A DNA stretch of 64,000 nt from Bacteroides sp. CAG:1060_57_27 (GTDB lineage: Bacteria > Bacteroidota > Bacteroidia > Bacteroidales > UBA932). A program made the translations under genes and the position numbers. Numbering within the stretch: position 1 is the stretch's first letter; every line of letters begins with the position of its first letter. Positions 26,181-34,903 of the stretch are shown here, piece after piece. The DNA is taken from positions 186,001 through 250,000 of the forward strand of contig MNQT01000023.1 of assembly GCA_001915575.1 (NCBI GenBank). The letters run 5' to 3'. Under the pieces are notes generated by a model, which had not been told where the DNA came from, did no database searches, and was given only the letters and a program-made list of their open reading frames with translations.

Positions 26181-27346
26181 TGAAGGCAGGAGCATTCATC
26201 GCCGGACGCCTTGGATTCAAAGGAAAGATGGCTGTCGCAGCGACAGCCATCTCTTTCTTTGTGATAATACTTGCACTCAGCATATCGTCCGGATTCAGCC
26301 GGCAGATACGCGCGGGCGTGGCATCGCTCACCGGAGATGTGGTGCTCAAAAGTTCATATTCGGCGCTTCCCACCGACACCGCCCCGATATCGGAATCCCC
26401 CTCCTATCTTCCCGACATACTCGCCCTCCCGGGCGTGGAGAAGGTCGAGCCCGCAATATACTGCAGCGGCATAATAAGGCGGGAGGGTGACATCACGGGC
26501 GTAATATTCAAGGGAGTGGAACGCGAAGGGATGCAGAGCCTCGGAGCTGTGGTCCCCGCCGAACTTGCAAGGGGAGCGGGCATCGCGGAGGGAGAATCCC
26601 TCACGGCGTATTTCGCCGTATCCGGCAGGATGAAGATACGCAGGTTCACCGTGGAAGGGACCTACGACACCCCCGTATCGACCGGCCTGGGATATGTCGT
26701 CTATGTTCCGATGCAGGACCTGCGGAGGGTGCTGGGCTGGGGCGAGGGCGAAGTGTCGGCGCTCGAGGTGACCCTTGACGGAAACCTGCGCAGTTCGGAA
26801 AGGATGAGGCGGGAGGCCGCCCGCATCGGAATCATCGCCGACGGAGGAGCATCGGGCGAAGACGAGATGGCCGCCTGCATAAGCGCCGCTGACAGCTACG
26901 CCGCAGTCTTCGACTGGCTGGACCTGATAGACGTGAATGTCTATGCGATACTGCTGCTGATGACTCTCGTGGCAGGGTTCAACATGGTGTCCGGCCTGCT
27001 GATACTGCTCTTCCGCAACATATCGACCATAGGCACGCTGAAATCTCTCGGAATGACCGACAGGGCCGTCGCCGGAGTCTTCCTCAGGATAGGCGCCAGG
27101 ATAGCCGCCAAGGGAATGGCCGTCGGGAACGCACTCGCCCTGCTCTTCTGCCTCATCCAGGGAAGCACTCACCTGATAAGGCTCAATCCCGCCAACTACT
27201 ACCTGTCCTATGTGCCCGTGCACATAGACATAGGCCGCATCCTGATTGCGGACGCGGCCTCCTTCATCGTAATCATGCTCTTGCTGCTGATTCCCTCGCT
27301 GTTTATCTCGAACCTCGACCCTGCTTCGACCGTGAAGACTGAATAA
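26180..27346 (+). CDS. ABC transporter permease, FtsX/LolE-like
   Basis: 388 residues with one N-terminal helix (AATAISFFVIILALSISSGF), a large periplasmic MacB_PCD-like domain (roughly 40-240) and three C-terminal helices (YAILLLMTLVAGFNMVSGLL, then AGVFLRIGARIAAKG and the final segment). STIGTLKSLGMTDRAV is the usual coupling motif. LolC/E proteins move lipoproteins and related permeases act in other export tasks. No ATPase gene is adjacent, so its partner is elsewhere. The last 44 bases overlap the convergent TPR gene. Confidence 0.88.
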   Translation: MKAGAFIAGRLGFKGKMAVAATAISFFVIILALSISSGFSRQIRAGVASLTGDVVLKSSYSALPTDTAPISESPSYLPDILALPGVEKVEPAIYCSGIIRREGDITGVIFKGVEREGMQSLGAVVPAELARGAGIAEGESLTAYFAVSGRMKIRRFTVEGTYDTPVSTGLGYVVYVPMQDLRRVLGWGEGEVSALEVTLDGNLRSSERMRREAARIGIIADGGASGEDEMAACISAADSYAAVFDWLDLIDVNVYAILLLMTLVAGFNMVSGLLILLFRNISTIGTLKSLGMTDRAVAGVFLRIGARIAAKGMAVGNALALLFCLIQGSTHLIRLNPANYYLSYVPVHIDIGRILIADAASFIVIMLLLLIPSLFISNLDPASTVKTE

Positions 27347-28190
27347 GTTCCAGGTTGGTTCTGGCGGCATAGTCCTCCGGATCGAGCCTGAGGGCTTTCT
27401 TATAGTACCTCGCAGCCTTGCGGTCGTTCCGCTCGGCGACCTGCCAGTACGAGCCCATATTGTCGAGAAACACGGGATTCTTGGGGTCGATTTCGTTCAT
27501 CCTCTCGGAAATGTCGTGGAAATAGCTGTAGCCCTGGTCGCTTCCGAGGTGGAAGAAAAGGTAGCAGAACTCGCCCATAGCCTGGCTGAAACGGTAGTCC
27601 GGTGCGTCCGGAGAGGATTCGAGCACCTCGGAATCCAAGGTCCACCTCAGGCCCTGCCCGGCCTCGAACTCGTCTATCAGAGAGAATATCTCGGCGGCGC
27701 CCATGTCGGGACTCTCCTTCTCGTAGGAGATCAGGGCGCTGATCATGTCGTAGCGGTAGCGGAGCTCGCAGGGCGAGAGTTCTATGGCCTTGCGGGCGGC
27801 CTTGAGCGCATCCGCGAAGAGAGAGTCGTCATAGCTGACCTCCTCGAAATAGTTGACATTGCGTCCGAGGGAATCCTTGAGGGTCAGCACTGGCTTCTGC
27901 CCGAGGTAGCGCAACCTGTCCTTCTGGACTATCTGCGTGCTTCCCGACTTCGCGAGCAGGAAGTTGAACCTGGCCTCGTAGGCCTCGGGATCGTCGGGGC
28001 AGGCCTCCAGCCAACGGTTCACTATGGTTTCCACACCGACGCCGGCGGCGCCGACATTGCGCACCTGCCGCTCGTAGTCCGAGCGGAACTCTTCCGACAG
28101 TGATCCGTCCGGCCGGGCGGACTGGGCTCCGAGCACGGAGGGCACGGCAGCGAGCAGGCACGGCAGCAGTATTTTCAGAAATCTGTTCAT
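27303..28190 (-). CDS. Exported TPR-repeat protein
   Basis: About 295 residues with a signal peptide (MNRFLKILLPCLLAAVPSVL). An ATG three bases earlier is equally possible. Helical repeats with TPR spacing occur near residues 165-290 (DALKAARKAIELSP, KNPVFLDNMGSYWQVAERND, KAARYYKKALRLDPEDYAART). It is 5 bases or fewer from the RsmF-like gene upstream, so one transcript is likely. The role is unknown; TPR proteins typically serve as docking scaffolds. Confidence 0.75.
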   Translation of the reverse strand: MNRFLKILLPCLLAAVPSVLGAQSARPDGSLSEEFRSDYERQVRNVGAAGVGVETIVNRWLEACPDDPEAYEARFNFLLAKSGSTQIVQKDRLRYLGQKPVLTLKDSLGRNVNYFEEVSYDDSLFADALKAARKAIELSPCELRYRYDMISALISYEKESPDMGAAEIFSLIDEFEAGQGLRWTLDSEVLESSPDAPDYRFSQAMGEFCYLFFHLGSDQGYSYFHDISERMNEIDPKNPVFLDNMGSYWQVAERNDRKAARYYKKALRLDPEDYAARTNLELIQSSRSKQGRGSR

Positions 28191-28194
28191 CATA

Positions 28195-29349
28195 TCAAGC
28201 GTTGTCAATATCCATAAGTATCCTCCTGCGCGGGGGAAGGAGGTTGTTGCAGCGGCGGCCGAGATTCTTCACGAAACCCAGCGGAACGCCACGGTAGGTC
28301 AGCAGTACATAGCCAGAGGGCGCATCGGGCAGCACTATCGTATCCCTGTGGAGATACTTCAGGGCTGTCTGCTTGTCCACCCCGGCTTCTGGATACGAGC
28401 CCCGCTCGTATTTTATGCTCAGCGCCCAGTCGGCGGAGGGCACGAAGTCGCGACCCTTGGCCGTCCCCTTGACGAGACCGTCCCTGACAGGTTTCAGCGA
28501 GGACAGTCCTCCTGAAAGGCGCACGGGCGCAGCGCTTCCGTACTTGAACATCGCACCGGCCCACTGCCCCTCTCCGGGCACCTCGCCTGCCCTGAGCAGG
28601 CAGCCGCAGCGCGTGGTACGCACCCCGTATTCCGGAAACTCGTCCTCGGGCTCCACCACGCTGCCGCCGAGGTTCTCCGCCGCCCAAAGCAGGTTGTCGT
28701 CATTCTCCGCATCCTCGTAGGTGCAGGTGCTGTATATCAGCAGGCCGCCCTCGCGCAGCGCCGGCCACACGTCGGCAAGTATCCTCCTCTGCCTCGACGC
28801 GCACAGCCTCACCACATCCGGACTCCACTGCTCCTGTGCGCCGGCATCCTTGCGGAACATACCCTCGCCGCTGCACGGCACGTCCGCGACTATTATGTCG
28901 AAGAAGCCGCCGAGCGACGCGAAAGCTGCGGGGTCGACGCCCGTCACGACGACATTAGGGTCGCCCCAGCGGGCCACGTTGTCGTCAAGCACACGGAGCC
29001 TCTCCTTCATGACCTCGTTACTCACGAGAAGGAAACTGTCTCCGAAACGCTCACGCAGCGAGGCCGCGATGTCGGTCGTCTTGCCGCCCGGCGCAGCGCA
29101 GAGGTCGAGCACCCTCACCCCCGGGCCGAAATTCCCGAGCAGCTTTCTCAGCAGATGCCCCACATACATCGCAGAGCTGTCCTGCACATAGTAGCAGCCG
29201 GCATGGAACAGCGGATGCAGCGTGAACACCGGACGCTGCGCGAGTATCCTGCCGTGCGGAGACCACGGAACCTGGACGGAGCCCTCGAGTATGGGCAGTT
29301 CCACCCCGGCAGCCTTGAAAGGATTGAGCCTTATCGAAACGGGGATCAT
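28195..29349 (-). CDS. RsmF/RsmB-type rRNA (cytosine-C5) methyltransferase
   Basis: 384 residues with the SAM motif LDLCAAPGGKTTDIA and the two catalytic Cys motifs DVPCSGEGMFRK and STCTYEDAEND, as in RsmF/NOL1-NOP2-sun proteins. The C-terminal half carries a RsmF-type domain (YVLLTYRGVPLGFVKNLG, RRILMDI). The predicted start gives MIPVSIRLNPF directly, about 25-30 residues shorter than family members, which have a helical N-terminus before PVSIRLNP. The frame upstream has no Met and no resemblance to that helix. The start overlaps the SRPBCC gene stop by four bases. Confidence 0.85.
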   Translation of the reverse strand: MIPVSIRLNPFKAAGVELPILEGSVQVPWSPHGRILAQRPVFTLHPLFHAGCYYVQDSSAMYVGHLLRKLLGNFGPGVRVLDLCAAPGGKTTDIAASLRERFGDSFLLVSNEVMKERLRVLDDNVARWGDPNVVVTGVDPAAFASLGGFFDIIVADVPCSGEGMFRKDAGAQEQWSPDVVRLCASRQRRILADVWPALREGGLLIYSTCTYEDAENDDNLLWAAENLGGSVVEPEDEFPEYGVRTTRCGCLLRAGEVPGEGQWAGAMFKYGSAAPVRLSGGLSSLKPVRDGLVKGTAKGRDFVPSADWALSIKYERGSYPEAGVDKQTALKYLHRDTIVLPDAPSGYVLLTYRGVPLGFVKNLGRRCNNLLPPRRRILMDIDNA

Positions 29350-29786
29350 TTGCGGAACTCCTCGGGTATATCGGGCATCCTGCCCTCGGATATGCCTACG
29401 AGGGTGTCGACCGCCTTGTCGAGGGCGTTCTGGATCTTGCTTCCGAGCATCGACTTCATCATGAAGTTGAGATTGGCGTCGAGCACTATGCTGAAATCGG
29501 TCTTGCCCGGCTCTGCGGACGGGTCGAAGTGCAGCGCCCCCACGAACTCCACGGGAGACTCCGCACTGCTCATCCTGATGAGGCTGTAAGGCATCCTTTC
29601 GTCTATCCTGACGCTGATCCTGAAACCCTGTATGACTATCGAGAGGCAGTCATAGTCGGCCGTCACCTCGGCCTGGACCCCCGAAGGAGCCAGACGGGAG
29701 AAGTTGCGCATGTCGCAGAAGATCATGTAGAGTTCTTCCGGGCGCTTCGACACGAGGCCGTGCTTGCTGGCGTAATGTGCTGTCAT
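29346..29786 (-). CDS. SRPBCC-fold (START/polyketide cyclase-like) protein
   Basis: 146 residues from ATG 29786 (MTAHYASKHGLVSKRPEELYMIFCDMRNF). Longer upstream reading would run through the repeat block and is rejected. The pattern of an N-terminal strand, a helix with FCDMRNFSRLAP, six strands and a long C-terminal helix (NFMMKSMLGSKIQNALDKAVDTL) fits a small SRPBCC fold. The ligand is unknown. It is coupled to the rRNA methyltransferase by a four-base overlap, and a minus-strand -7 box (29812-29819) is 26 bases upstream. Confidence 0.75.
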   Translation of the reverse strand: MTAHYASKHGLVSKRPEELYMIFCDMRNFSRLAPSGVQAEVTADYDCLSIVIQGFRISVRIDERMPYSLIRMSSAESPVEFVGALHFDPSAEPGKTDFSIVLDANLNFMMKSMLGSKIQNALDKAVDTLVGISEGRMPDIPEEFRK

Positions 29787-29803
29787 AACTGCAATAATTT
29801 TCT

Positions 29804-29819
29804 TACTTTTGCAAATATA
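29804..29819. promoter_or_regulatory. Back-to-back -7 boxes of divergent promoters
   Basis: TACTTTTG on the plus strand (29804-29811) abuts TATATTTG on the minus strand (CAAATATA on plus, 29812-29819). The first would fire through the repeat block toward the NUDIX gene; the second toward the SRPBCC gene. RNA polymerase could not use both at once. Confidence 0.55.
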
Positions 29820-30040
29820 GGCAGAAGCCGAGTGCAATGCAAGTTTACTTGCAATTGCCGAGGCGCCACAAATATATGTGGCCGTAAGGCCAAATATAGG
29901 CAGAAGCCGAGTGCAATGCAAGTTTACTTGCAATTGCCGAGGCGCCACAAATATATGTGGCCGTAAGGCCAAATATAGGCCACAAATATATGTGGCCGTA
30001 AGGCCAAATATAGGCAGAAGCCGAGTGCAATGCAAGTTTA
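29813..30040. repeat. Tandem 79-bp palindrome-rich repeat
   Basis: Two identical 79-bp copies (29813-29891, 29892-29970) are followed by a 35-bp shortened copy (29971-30005) that lacks the middle, and by a final partial copy (30006-30040). Each unit contains GCAAGTTTACTTGC, CCACAAATATATGTGG and GGCCGTAAGGCC, all self-complementary. Each also carries CAAATATA, a minus-strand -7 box. The block fills the leader between the plus-strand promoter and the NUDIX start. Nothing codes for protein here. Confidence 0.9.
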
Positions 30041-30050
30041 TACCAGTCAG

Positions 30051-30662
30051 ATGCACAAGATATATTTCGAGAAGCGCTGCATAATAATCTGCAGCCCGGA
30101 CGAGCAGGCGCTCTCCGACCCCAATTCCATAGAATTCCATATTGGAGAAAGGATCAGCATACATACCCTGGTAGGCATGTTCGAGGCTTCGGAATCGCTG
30201 AGCCGCATCTACATCCCCTCAGACAACACCGAATGGATGTACCGCAAGGTATGTACGGAGTTCCGGGAGGTGGACGCCGCGGGAGGGCTGGTCTCTAACC
30301 GGCGCGGAGACTATCTGCTCATACGCCGGGGCGGCCTGTGGGACCTTCCCAAGGGGCACAGGGAGGCCGGAGAGGACATCAGGACCACGGCGATGAGGGA
30401 GGTCCGGGAGGAAACCGGCGTCGACGAGCTGGAACTGCGCGACCTCATCTGCGTGACCGACCACTGCTACCTGCGCGGAGGCATCTGGCACCTCAAGCAC
30501 ACCTGGTGGTACGACATGCTCTACACCGCACCGGTAGACCTCACCCCGCAGCGCGAGGAGGACATCTCCAAGGCCGCATGGGTGGCCCGCTCGAGCCTGC
30601 CCCCGTTCCTCAAGAACAGCTATCCCTCGATAGCGGAAGTCTTCCGGGAAGCGAAAGTCTGA
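30051..30662 (+). CDS. NUDIX hydrolase
   Basis: 203 residues from ATG 30051 (MHKIYFEKRCIIIC). The upstream ATG at 30030 belongs to the repeat block and is rejected. The Nudix box is GHREAGEDIRTTAMREVREETG, matching GX5EX7REUXEEXGU. An N-terminal domain of about 70 residues precedes it (ADD-like strand/helix region with SDNTEWMYRKVC). The C-terminal WVARSSLPPFLKNSYPSI is typical of Bacteroidota Nudix proteins. Substrate unknown. The 5' leader of about 235 bases carries the hairpin repeats. Confidence 0.9.
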   Translation: MHKIYFEKRCIIICSPDEQALSDPNSIEFHIGERISIHTLVGMFEASESLSRIYIPSDNTEWMYRKVCTEFREVDAAGGLVSNRRGDYLLIRRGGLWDLPKGHREAGEDIRTTAMREVREETGVDELELRDLICVTDHCYLRGGIWHLKHTWWYDMLYTAPVDLTPQREEDISKAAWVARSSLPPFLKNSYPSIAEVFREAKV

Positions 30663-30682
30663 GTCTTTTCAAGATAATGAAA

Positions 30683-30716
30683 CTTTTATGACGCGGCTGC
30701 CGTATAATAAAAGTAT
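30683..30716. other. Inverted repeat between the NUDIX and queA-like genes
   Basis: ACTTTTAT and ATAAAAGT form an 8-bp inverted repeat separated by about 17 GC-rich bases. It could act as a weak terminator for the NUDIX transcript or as a protein site before queA. No T run follows, so terminator function is doubtful. Confidence 0.35.
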
Positions 30717-30731
30717 CATTGATATCGTAGC

Positions 30732-31802
30732 ATGAAACTCTCTCAATTCAACTTCGACCTTCCCAAAGACAGGATTGCAACGGAACTGATGCCTATCGTA
30801 GACGGCAGAATCCAGTGGAGGGACGAATGCAGGCTCATGGTGCTTCACAAGGACAGCGGCGAAATAGAGCACCGCAAGTTCAAGGACATCATAGAATACT
30901 TCTCGAAGGGCGACAGGTTCGTACTCAACGACACCAAGGTATTCCCGGCAAAGCTGCTCGGCAAGAAGGAGAAGACGGGAGCCGACATAATGGTATTCCT
31001 GCTGCGCGAGCTCAACAGGGAGCAGCGCCTGTGGGACGTGATAGTGGATCCGGCCCGCAAGATACGCATAGGCAACAAGCTTTATTTCGGCGATGACGAC
31101 AGCATGGTCGCCGAGGTAATCGACAACACCACCTCGCGCGGAAGGACCCTGAGGTTCCTCTACGACGGCCCCTACGAAGAATTCAAGCAGGCGCTCTTCG
31201 CCCTCGGCAAGACACCCGTGCCCGAATGGGTCAAGGAGAGTCCCGACGAGAAGGACACCGAGGAGTTCCAGACGATATTCGCCAGGAACGAAGGCGCCGT
31301 ATCCGCCCCCGCAGCCGGTCTGCACTTCAGCAGGGAGCTGATGAACAGGATGATACTCGCCGACATAGAGAAGTCGTTCATAACGGTCCACATGGGAATA
31401 GGCCACTTCCGCACGGTAGACGTGGAGGACCTTTCCAAGCACAAGATGGACGGGGAGAGAGTGATAATAAGCGACGAGGCCGCAGACGAGATAAACGGCA
31501 CCAAGCGCGCCGGGCACAAGATCTGCGCTGTCGGCGTGACAGTAATCAGGGCCCTGGAGACCTATGTCACGACAGACCGGGAGATACGGCCGCTCGACAC
31601 ATGGACCAACAAGTTCATCTTCCCTCCCTACGAGTTCTCGGTACCCGATGCCATAGTGTCCAACTTCCACCTTCCCCAGTCGACCATGCTGATGACCGTG
31701 GCGGCGTTCGGAGGTTTCGACAAGGTCATGGAGGCCTACCGCTGCGCGCTGGAGGAAGGATACAAGTTCGGCCCCTACGGCGACGCGATGCTGATAATCT
31801 GA
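30732..31802 (+). CDS. queA: QueA-type S-adenosylmethionine:tRNA ribosyltransferase-isomerase
   Basis: 356 residues beginning MKLSQFNFDLPKDRIAT, with the family motifs FVLNDTKVFPAKLLGKK, APAAGLHFSRELM and HMGIGHFRTV, then FIFPPYEFSVPDAIVSNFHLPQST near the end. Length and order are full for QueA. It adds the epoxycyclopentane precursor to preQ1 in tRNA during queuosine synthesis. No other queuosine genes are in the window. dprA follows 48 bases later on the same strand. Confidence 0.93.
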   Translation: MKLSQFNFDLPKDRIATELMPIVDGRIQWRDECRLMVLHKDSGEIEHRKFKDIIEYFSKGDRFVLNDTKVFPAKLLGKKEKTGADIMVFLLRELNREQRLWDVIVDPARKIRIGNKLYFGDDDSMVAEVIDNTTSRGRTLRFLYDGPYEEFKQALFALGKTPVPEWVKESPDEKDTEEFQTIFARNEGAVSAPAAGLHFSRELMNRMILADIEKSFITVHMGIGHFRTVDVEDLSKHKMDGERVIISDEAADEINGTKRAGHKICAVGVTVIRALETYVTTDREIRPLDTWTNKFIFPPYEFSVPDAIVSNFHLPQSTMLMTVAAFGGFDKVMEAYRCALEEGYKFGPYGDAMLII

Positions 31803-31849
31803 AAATTTTAGCATATATTTGTCCGTAGGACTTGGATTATGGAGACTCT

Positions 31850-33037
31850 ATGGACAATGACAGGCTGTCGGCCGTAAGCGCTATCGCGCTGCACGCACTG
31901 CTCGGCGGTGCACCGAAATTCACACAGGACATACTGGCAGGCGGATTCAGGTCCGCACGGGAAGTGTTCTCGTTCGACAGGGAACACGGCGGGAGATTCC
32001 TCGAAGCCTTCCGCCGGCGGGCGGGCGTGCCTGACGAAGACGCCCTCTTCAGGAAGGCGGAGCGGGAATACGGACGCCTTGGCGGCGAAGGCTGCCGGTT
32101 CGTAAGCATATTCGACGCCTGCTACCCCGCCCTCCTCAGGGACTGTCCTGACGCTCCCCTGCTGCTGTATGTACGCAGCGTATCCTCCCCGGAAGAGGTT
32201 TTCCAAGGCACTCCGGGACGCGGTGCCGGATTTCCGATATCGGTGGTCGGCACGAGGGACATGAGTCCGTACGGCCGGCACTGGTGCCGCGAGACCGTTC
32301 GGGCGCTTGCTGACACGGGGGCGACCCCGACGATAGTGAGCGGGCTGGCGTTCGGCGCCGACATCTGCGCACATCTCGCCGCCCTCGAATACGGGCTGCC
32401 CACGATAGCAGTACTCCCCTGCGGCATCGACTGCACCTACCCGAGAAGCCACGACGCATACGCACGCAGGATAGCCTCCACGCCGCGCTGCGCCCTGATA
32501 ACGGACTATCCGCCAGGAACCATGCTGCACAAGTCGAACTTCCTGCGCCGCAACCGGATAATCGCCGGCCTGTCGCGATGCACGATACTCGTGGAGTCCC
32601 GGACACGCGGCGGCGGGATGATGACCTCGCGCCTCGCCTCAGGCTACGGCAGGGAGGTCTATGCCATACCAGGAAGGATAGACGACATGCGCTCCGGAGG
32701 GTGCAATCTGCTCATAGCGGAGAAGACGGCCGAACCGCTGATTTCCCCGAGGCTGCTCTGCACCACCCTCGGACTCGCCTCGGAAGGGCATGCCGCCAGA
32801 GCGGGAGCCGCAACGCCCCCGGCAGCCCTGGAAGGTTGCAGCAGGGAGGAGCAAACCCTCGCCTCCGCGCTGCTCAGGGCCCTGCGGGAGTATCCGGGCG
32901 CCGATGCCGAAACCCTCTGCACCGTCACGGGGCAGGACTTCGGACCCGTCTCGGCGATGCTCACCCGACTCGAAAGCGCAGACATTATTTCCAGCGACCT
33001 GTCCGGACGGTGCTCGCTGAATCTTAAAAATGATTAA
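31850..33037 (+). CDS. dprA: DprA-like DNA-processing protein
   Basis: 395 residues from ATG 31850; a TTG 18 bases earlier is rejected as it lacks the usual N-terminus. A helical N-terminal region is followed by the Rossmann-type DprA core: TIVSGLAFGADICAHLAALE, AVLPCGIDCTYPRSH, PPGTMLHKSNFLRRNRIIAGLS and VYAIPG. The C-terminal 60 residues form a winged-helix-like domain with LTRLESADIISSDLSGR. DprA loads RecA onto incoming single-stranded DNA. Its stop overlaps the promoter box of the TatD gene. Confidence 0.95.
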   Translation: MDNDRLSAVSAIALHALLGGAPKFTQDILAGGFRSAREVFSFDREHGGRFLEAFRRRAGVPDEDALFRKAEREYGRLGGEGCRFVSIFDACYPALLRDCPDAPLLLYVRSVSSPEEVFQGTPGRGAGFPISVVGTRDMSPYGRHWCRETVRALADTGATPTIVSGLAFGADICAHLAALEYGLPTIAVLPCGIDCTYPRSHDAYARRIASTPRCALITDYPPGTMLHKSNFLRRNRIIAGLSRCTILVESRTRGGGMMTSRLASGYGREVYAIPGRIDDMRSGGCNLLIAEKTAEPLISPRLLCTTLGLASEGHAARAGAATPPAALEGCSREEQTLASALLRALREYPGADAETLCTVTGQDFGPVSAMLTRLESADIISSDLSGRCSLNLKND

Positions 33038-33042
33038 CTTTG
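33035..33042 (+). promoter_or_regulatory. -7 box of the TatD gene, probable leaderless transcript
   Basis: TAACTTTG ends 8 bases before ATG 33050. With transcription starting about seven bases after the box, the mRNA would begin at or next to the start codon. The box overlaps the dprA stop codon. Confidence 0.55.
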
Positions 33043-33049
33043 TTCTCCC

Positions 33050-33820
33050 ATGGAGTTCATCGACACACATACCCACAACTACGACCCCGCCTTTGAAGGC
33101 TGCGAACAGGAGATAATACGCAAGGGCGTCGACGCCGGAGTCGGCATAATGCTCCAGGCGGACATCGACTCGCACGAGCGTCCCTCGATGTTCGCGCTCG
33201 TGGACAGGAATCCGGGTGTGCTCAGACCCATGCTGGGCCTGTACCCCGGTTCGGTGACGGACAGCTGGAGGGACGAGATAGACGCGCTCGCCGCATACCG
33301 CGACCGGGGCGTCGTCGCCATAGGCGAGATCGGACTCGACTACCACAACGGTACGGACTTCCGCAAGGAGCAGCTGGAGGCGTTCAGGGTACAGCTCGAA
33401 CTTGCATCCGAATGGGACCTGCCTGTCAACATCCACCTCAGGGACGCGACGGAAGACTTCTTCACGGTGATCCGTGACTGCCGCCACCTCCACCTCAGAG
33501 GCAACCTCCACGCATTCGGAGGAAGCATCGAGATGTTCAGACGGCTGTGCTCCTGCGGCGGAGACTGGTATGTAGGCATCGGAGGGGTGGTCACCTTCAA
33601 GAACTCCGCGATCGGCAGGCACATAGCCGAGTTCCCGCTGGAGAGGATAGTGCTCGAGACCGACGCCCCCTACCTGGCGCCCACGCCGCACAGGGGCGAG
33701 CGCAACGACAGTTCCAACATCCCGCTCATCGCCGCATTCATAGCCGGCAGCATGGGCACAGACATGGAAAGGATAGCACAGGCTACCACATACAACGCAA
33801 GACAACTGTTTTCACTCTAA
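33050..33820 (+). CDS. tatD: TatD-family metal-dependent hydrolase
   Basis: 256 residues starting MEFIDTHTHNYDPAF. The metal ligands fit TatD: HTH at the start, GEIGLDYH, NIHLRD, LHAFGG and ETDAPYLAP near residue 210. TatD proteins are metal-dependent 3'-5' nucleases or deacylases. It follows dprA by 12 bases, so both functions could serve DNA repair or uptake, but it also has its own promoter box. Confidence 0.92.
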   Translation: MEFIDTHTHNYDPAFEGCEQEIIRKGVDAGVGIMLQADIDSHERPSMFALVDRNPGVLRPMLGLYPGSVTDSWRDEIDALAAYRDRGVVAIGEIGLDYHNGTDFRKEQLEAFRVQLELASEWDLPVNIHLRDATEDFFTVIRDCRHLHLRGNLHAFGGSIEMFRRLCSCGGDWYVGIGGVVTFKNSAIGRHIAEFPLERIVLETDAPYLAPTPHRGERNDSSNIPLIAAFIAGSMGTDMERIAQATTYNARQLFSL

Positions 33821-33838
33821 CGGCAGGAGGAAGGACCC

Positions 33839-34903
33839 ATGAGACTGAACTTCTTCAAAGACGCTCCGGCATCGAAGTCAGCCGTGCTCCTCATCTACAC
33901 GGGAGGCACGATAGGAATGAAGGAAGACCCCGTCGACGGAGCCCTCAGGCCTTTCGACTTCGACAGCCTGCTCGACGAGGTGCCGGAACTGCGCAAGTTC
34001 GCGCTGCGCATCGACCACTACACCTTCTCTCCGCTGATAGACTCGTCCGACGTGGAGCCGTCGATGTGGCAGGCCATAGCCGGGATCATCAGGGAGCGGT
34101 ACGACGACTACGACGGATTCGTGATACTCCACGGCACCGACACCATGGCCTACAGCGCCTCCGCTATGAGTTTCATGTTCGACCACCTCGACAAGCCCGT
34201 GATATTCACGGGAAGCCAGCTTCCGATAGGGCGGCCGCGCACGGACGGCAAGGAGAACCTGATATCGGCCGTAGAGATAGCGGCGGCGCGGGACAGCCGC
34301 GGAGGGGCGATGGTGCCCGAAGTGTGCATCTGCTTCAACTCGCACCTCTACAGGGGCAACCGCAGCACCAAGGTCAACGCGACCGGCTTCGACGCGTTCG
34401 CCTCGCCCAACTACCCTCCGCTTGCCACCGCCGGTATCAATATAAAGTACAACAGCAGCTGCATCCACTACCCGTCCGACCGCAGGAAGCCGCTCGAGGT
34501 CAACACCATGCTCGACACGAGGGTGTCCATACTGAAAGTCCACCCCGGCATGACCGAGCAGGTGGTGGAAGACATACTCCTCGGCTCCGGAAGCCGCGCG
34601 GTGATACTCGAGACCTACGGCTCCGGCAACGCGGTCTCCAAGCCGTGGTTCCTCAGGCTCGTCAGGGAAGCCGCGGACAGGGGGAAGATACTGCTCAACG
34701 TGACCCAGTGCCTCAGCGGTGACGTCGACATGGACATCTACGCGACCGGCCGCAGCCTCAAGGAGGCGGGAGTGGTGTCGGGACACGACATAACGACAGA
34801 GAGCGCCCTCGGCAAACTCTTCTTCCTCATGGGAAGCAGCAGCGACAACGGACGGGTGAAAAGCTTTCTCGAGAAGAACCTCAAGGGAGAAATATCCAAA
34901 TAA
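33839..34903 (+). CDS. ansA: Type I L-asparaginase
   Basis: 354 residues. The first nucleophile motif is LLIYTGGTIGM and the second is VILHGTDTMAYSA; GRPRTDGKENL and ETYGSGN follow. No signal peptide, so cytoplasmic. It hydrolyses asparagine to aspartate and ammonia. Start ATG 33839 follows a purine-rich AGGAGGAAGG at about 33825, one of the few clear Shine-Dalgarno-like sites in the window. Confidence 0.95.
   Translation: MRLNFFKDAPASKSAVLLIYTGGTIGMKEDPVDGALRPFDFDSLLDEVPELRKFALRIDHYTFSPLIDSSDVEPSMWQAIAGIIRERYDDYDGFVILHGTDTMAYSASAMSFMFDHLDKPVIFTGSQLPIGRPRTDGKENLISAVEIAAARDSRGGAMVPEVCICFNSHLYRGNRSTKVNATGFDAFASPNYPPLATAGINIKYNSSCIHYPSDRRKPLEVNTMLDTRVSILKVHPGMTEQVVEDILLGSGSRAVILETYGSGNAVSKPWFLRLVREAADRGKILLNVTQCLSGDVDMDIYATGRSLKEAGVVSGHDITTESALGKLFFLMGSSSDNGRVKSFLEKNLKGEISK

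Noticed and set aside
29813..30040. CRISPR array
   Set aside because: The 79-bp units are directly adjacent with no unique spacers, only two full copies exist, and no cas gene is near.
30030..30050. NUDIX start at the ATG inside the repeat
   Set aside because: That ATG is part of every 79-bp unit. The next ATG gives the family-like MHKIYFEKR start.
30683..30716. PreQ1 or other riboswitch before queA
   Set aside because: The short leader holds only a simple inverted repeat and I see no riboswitch consensus.
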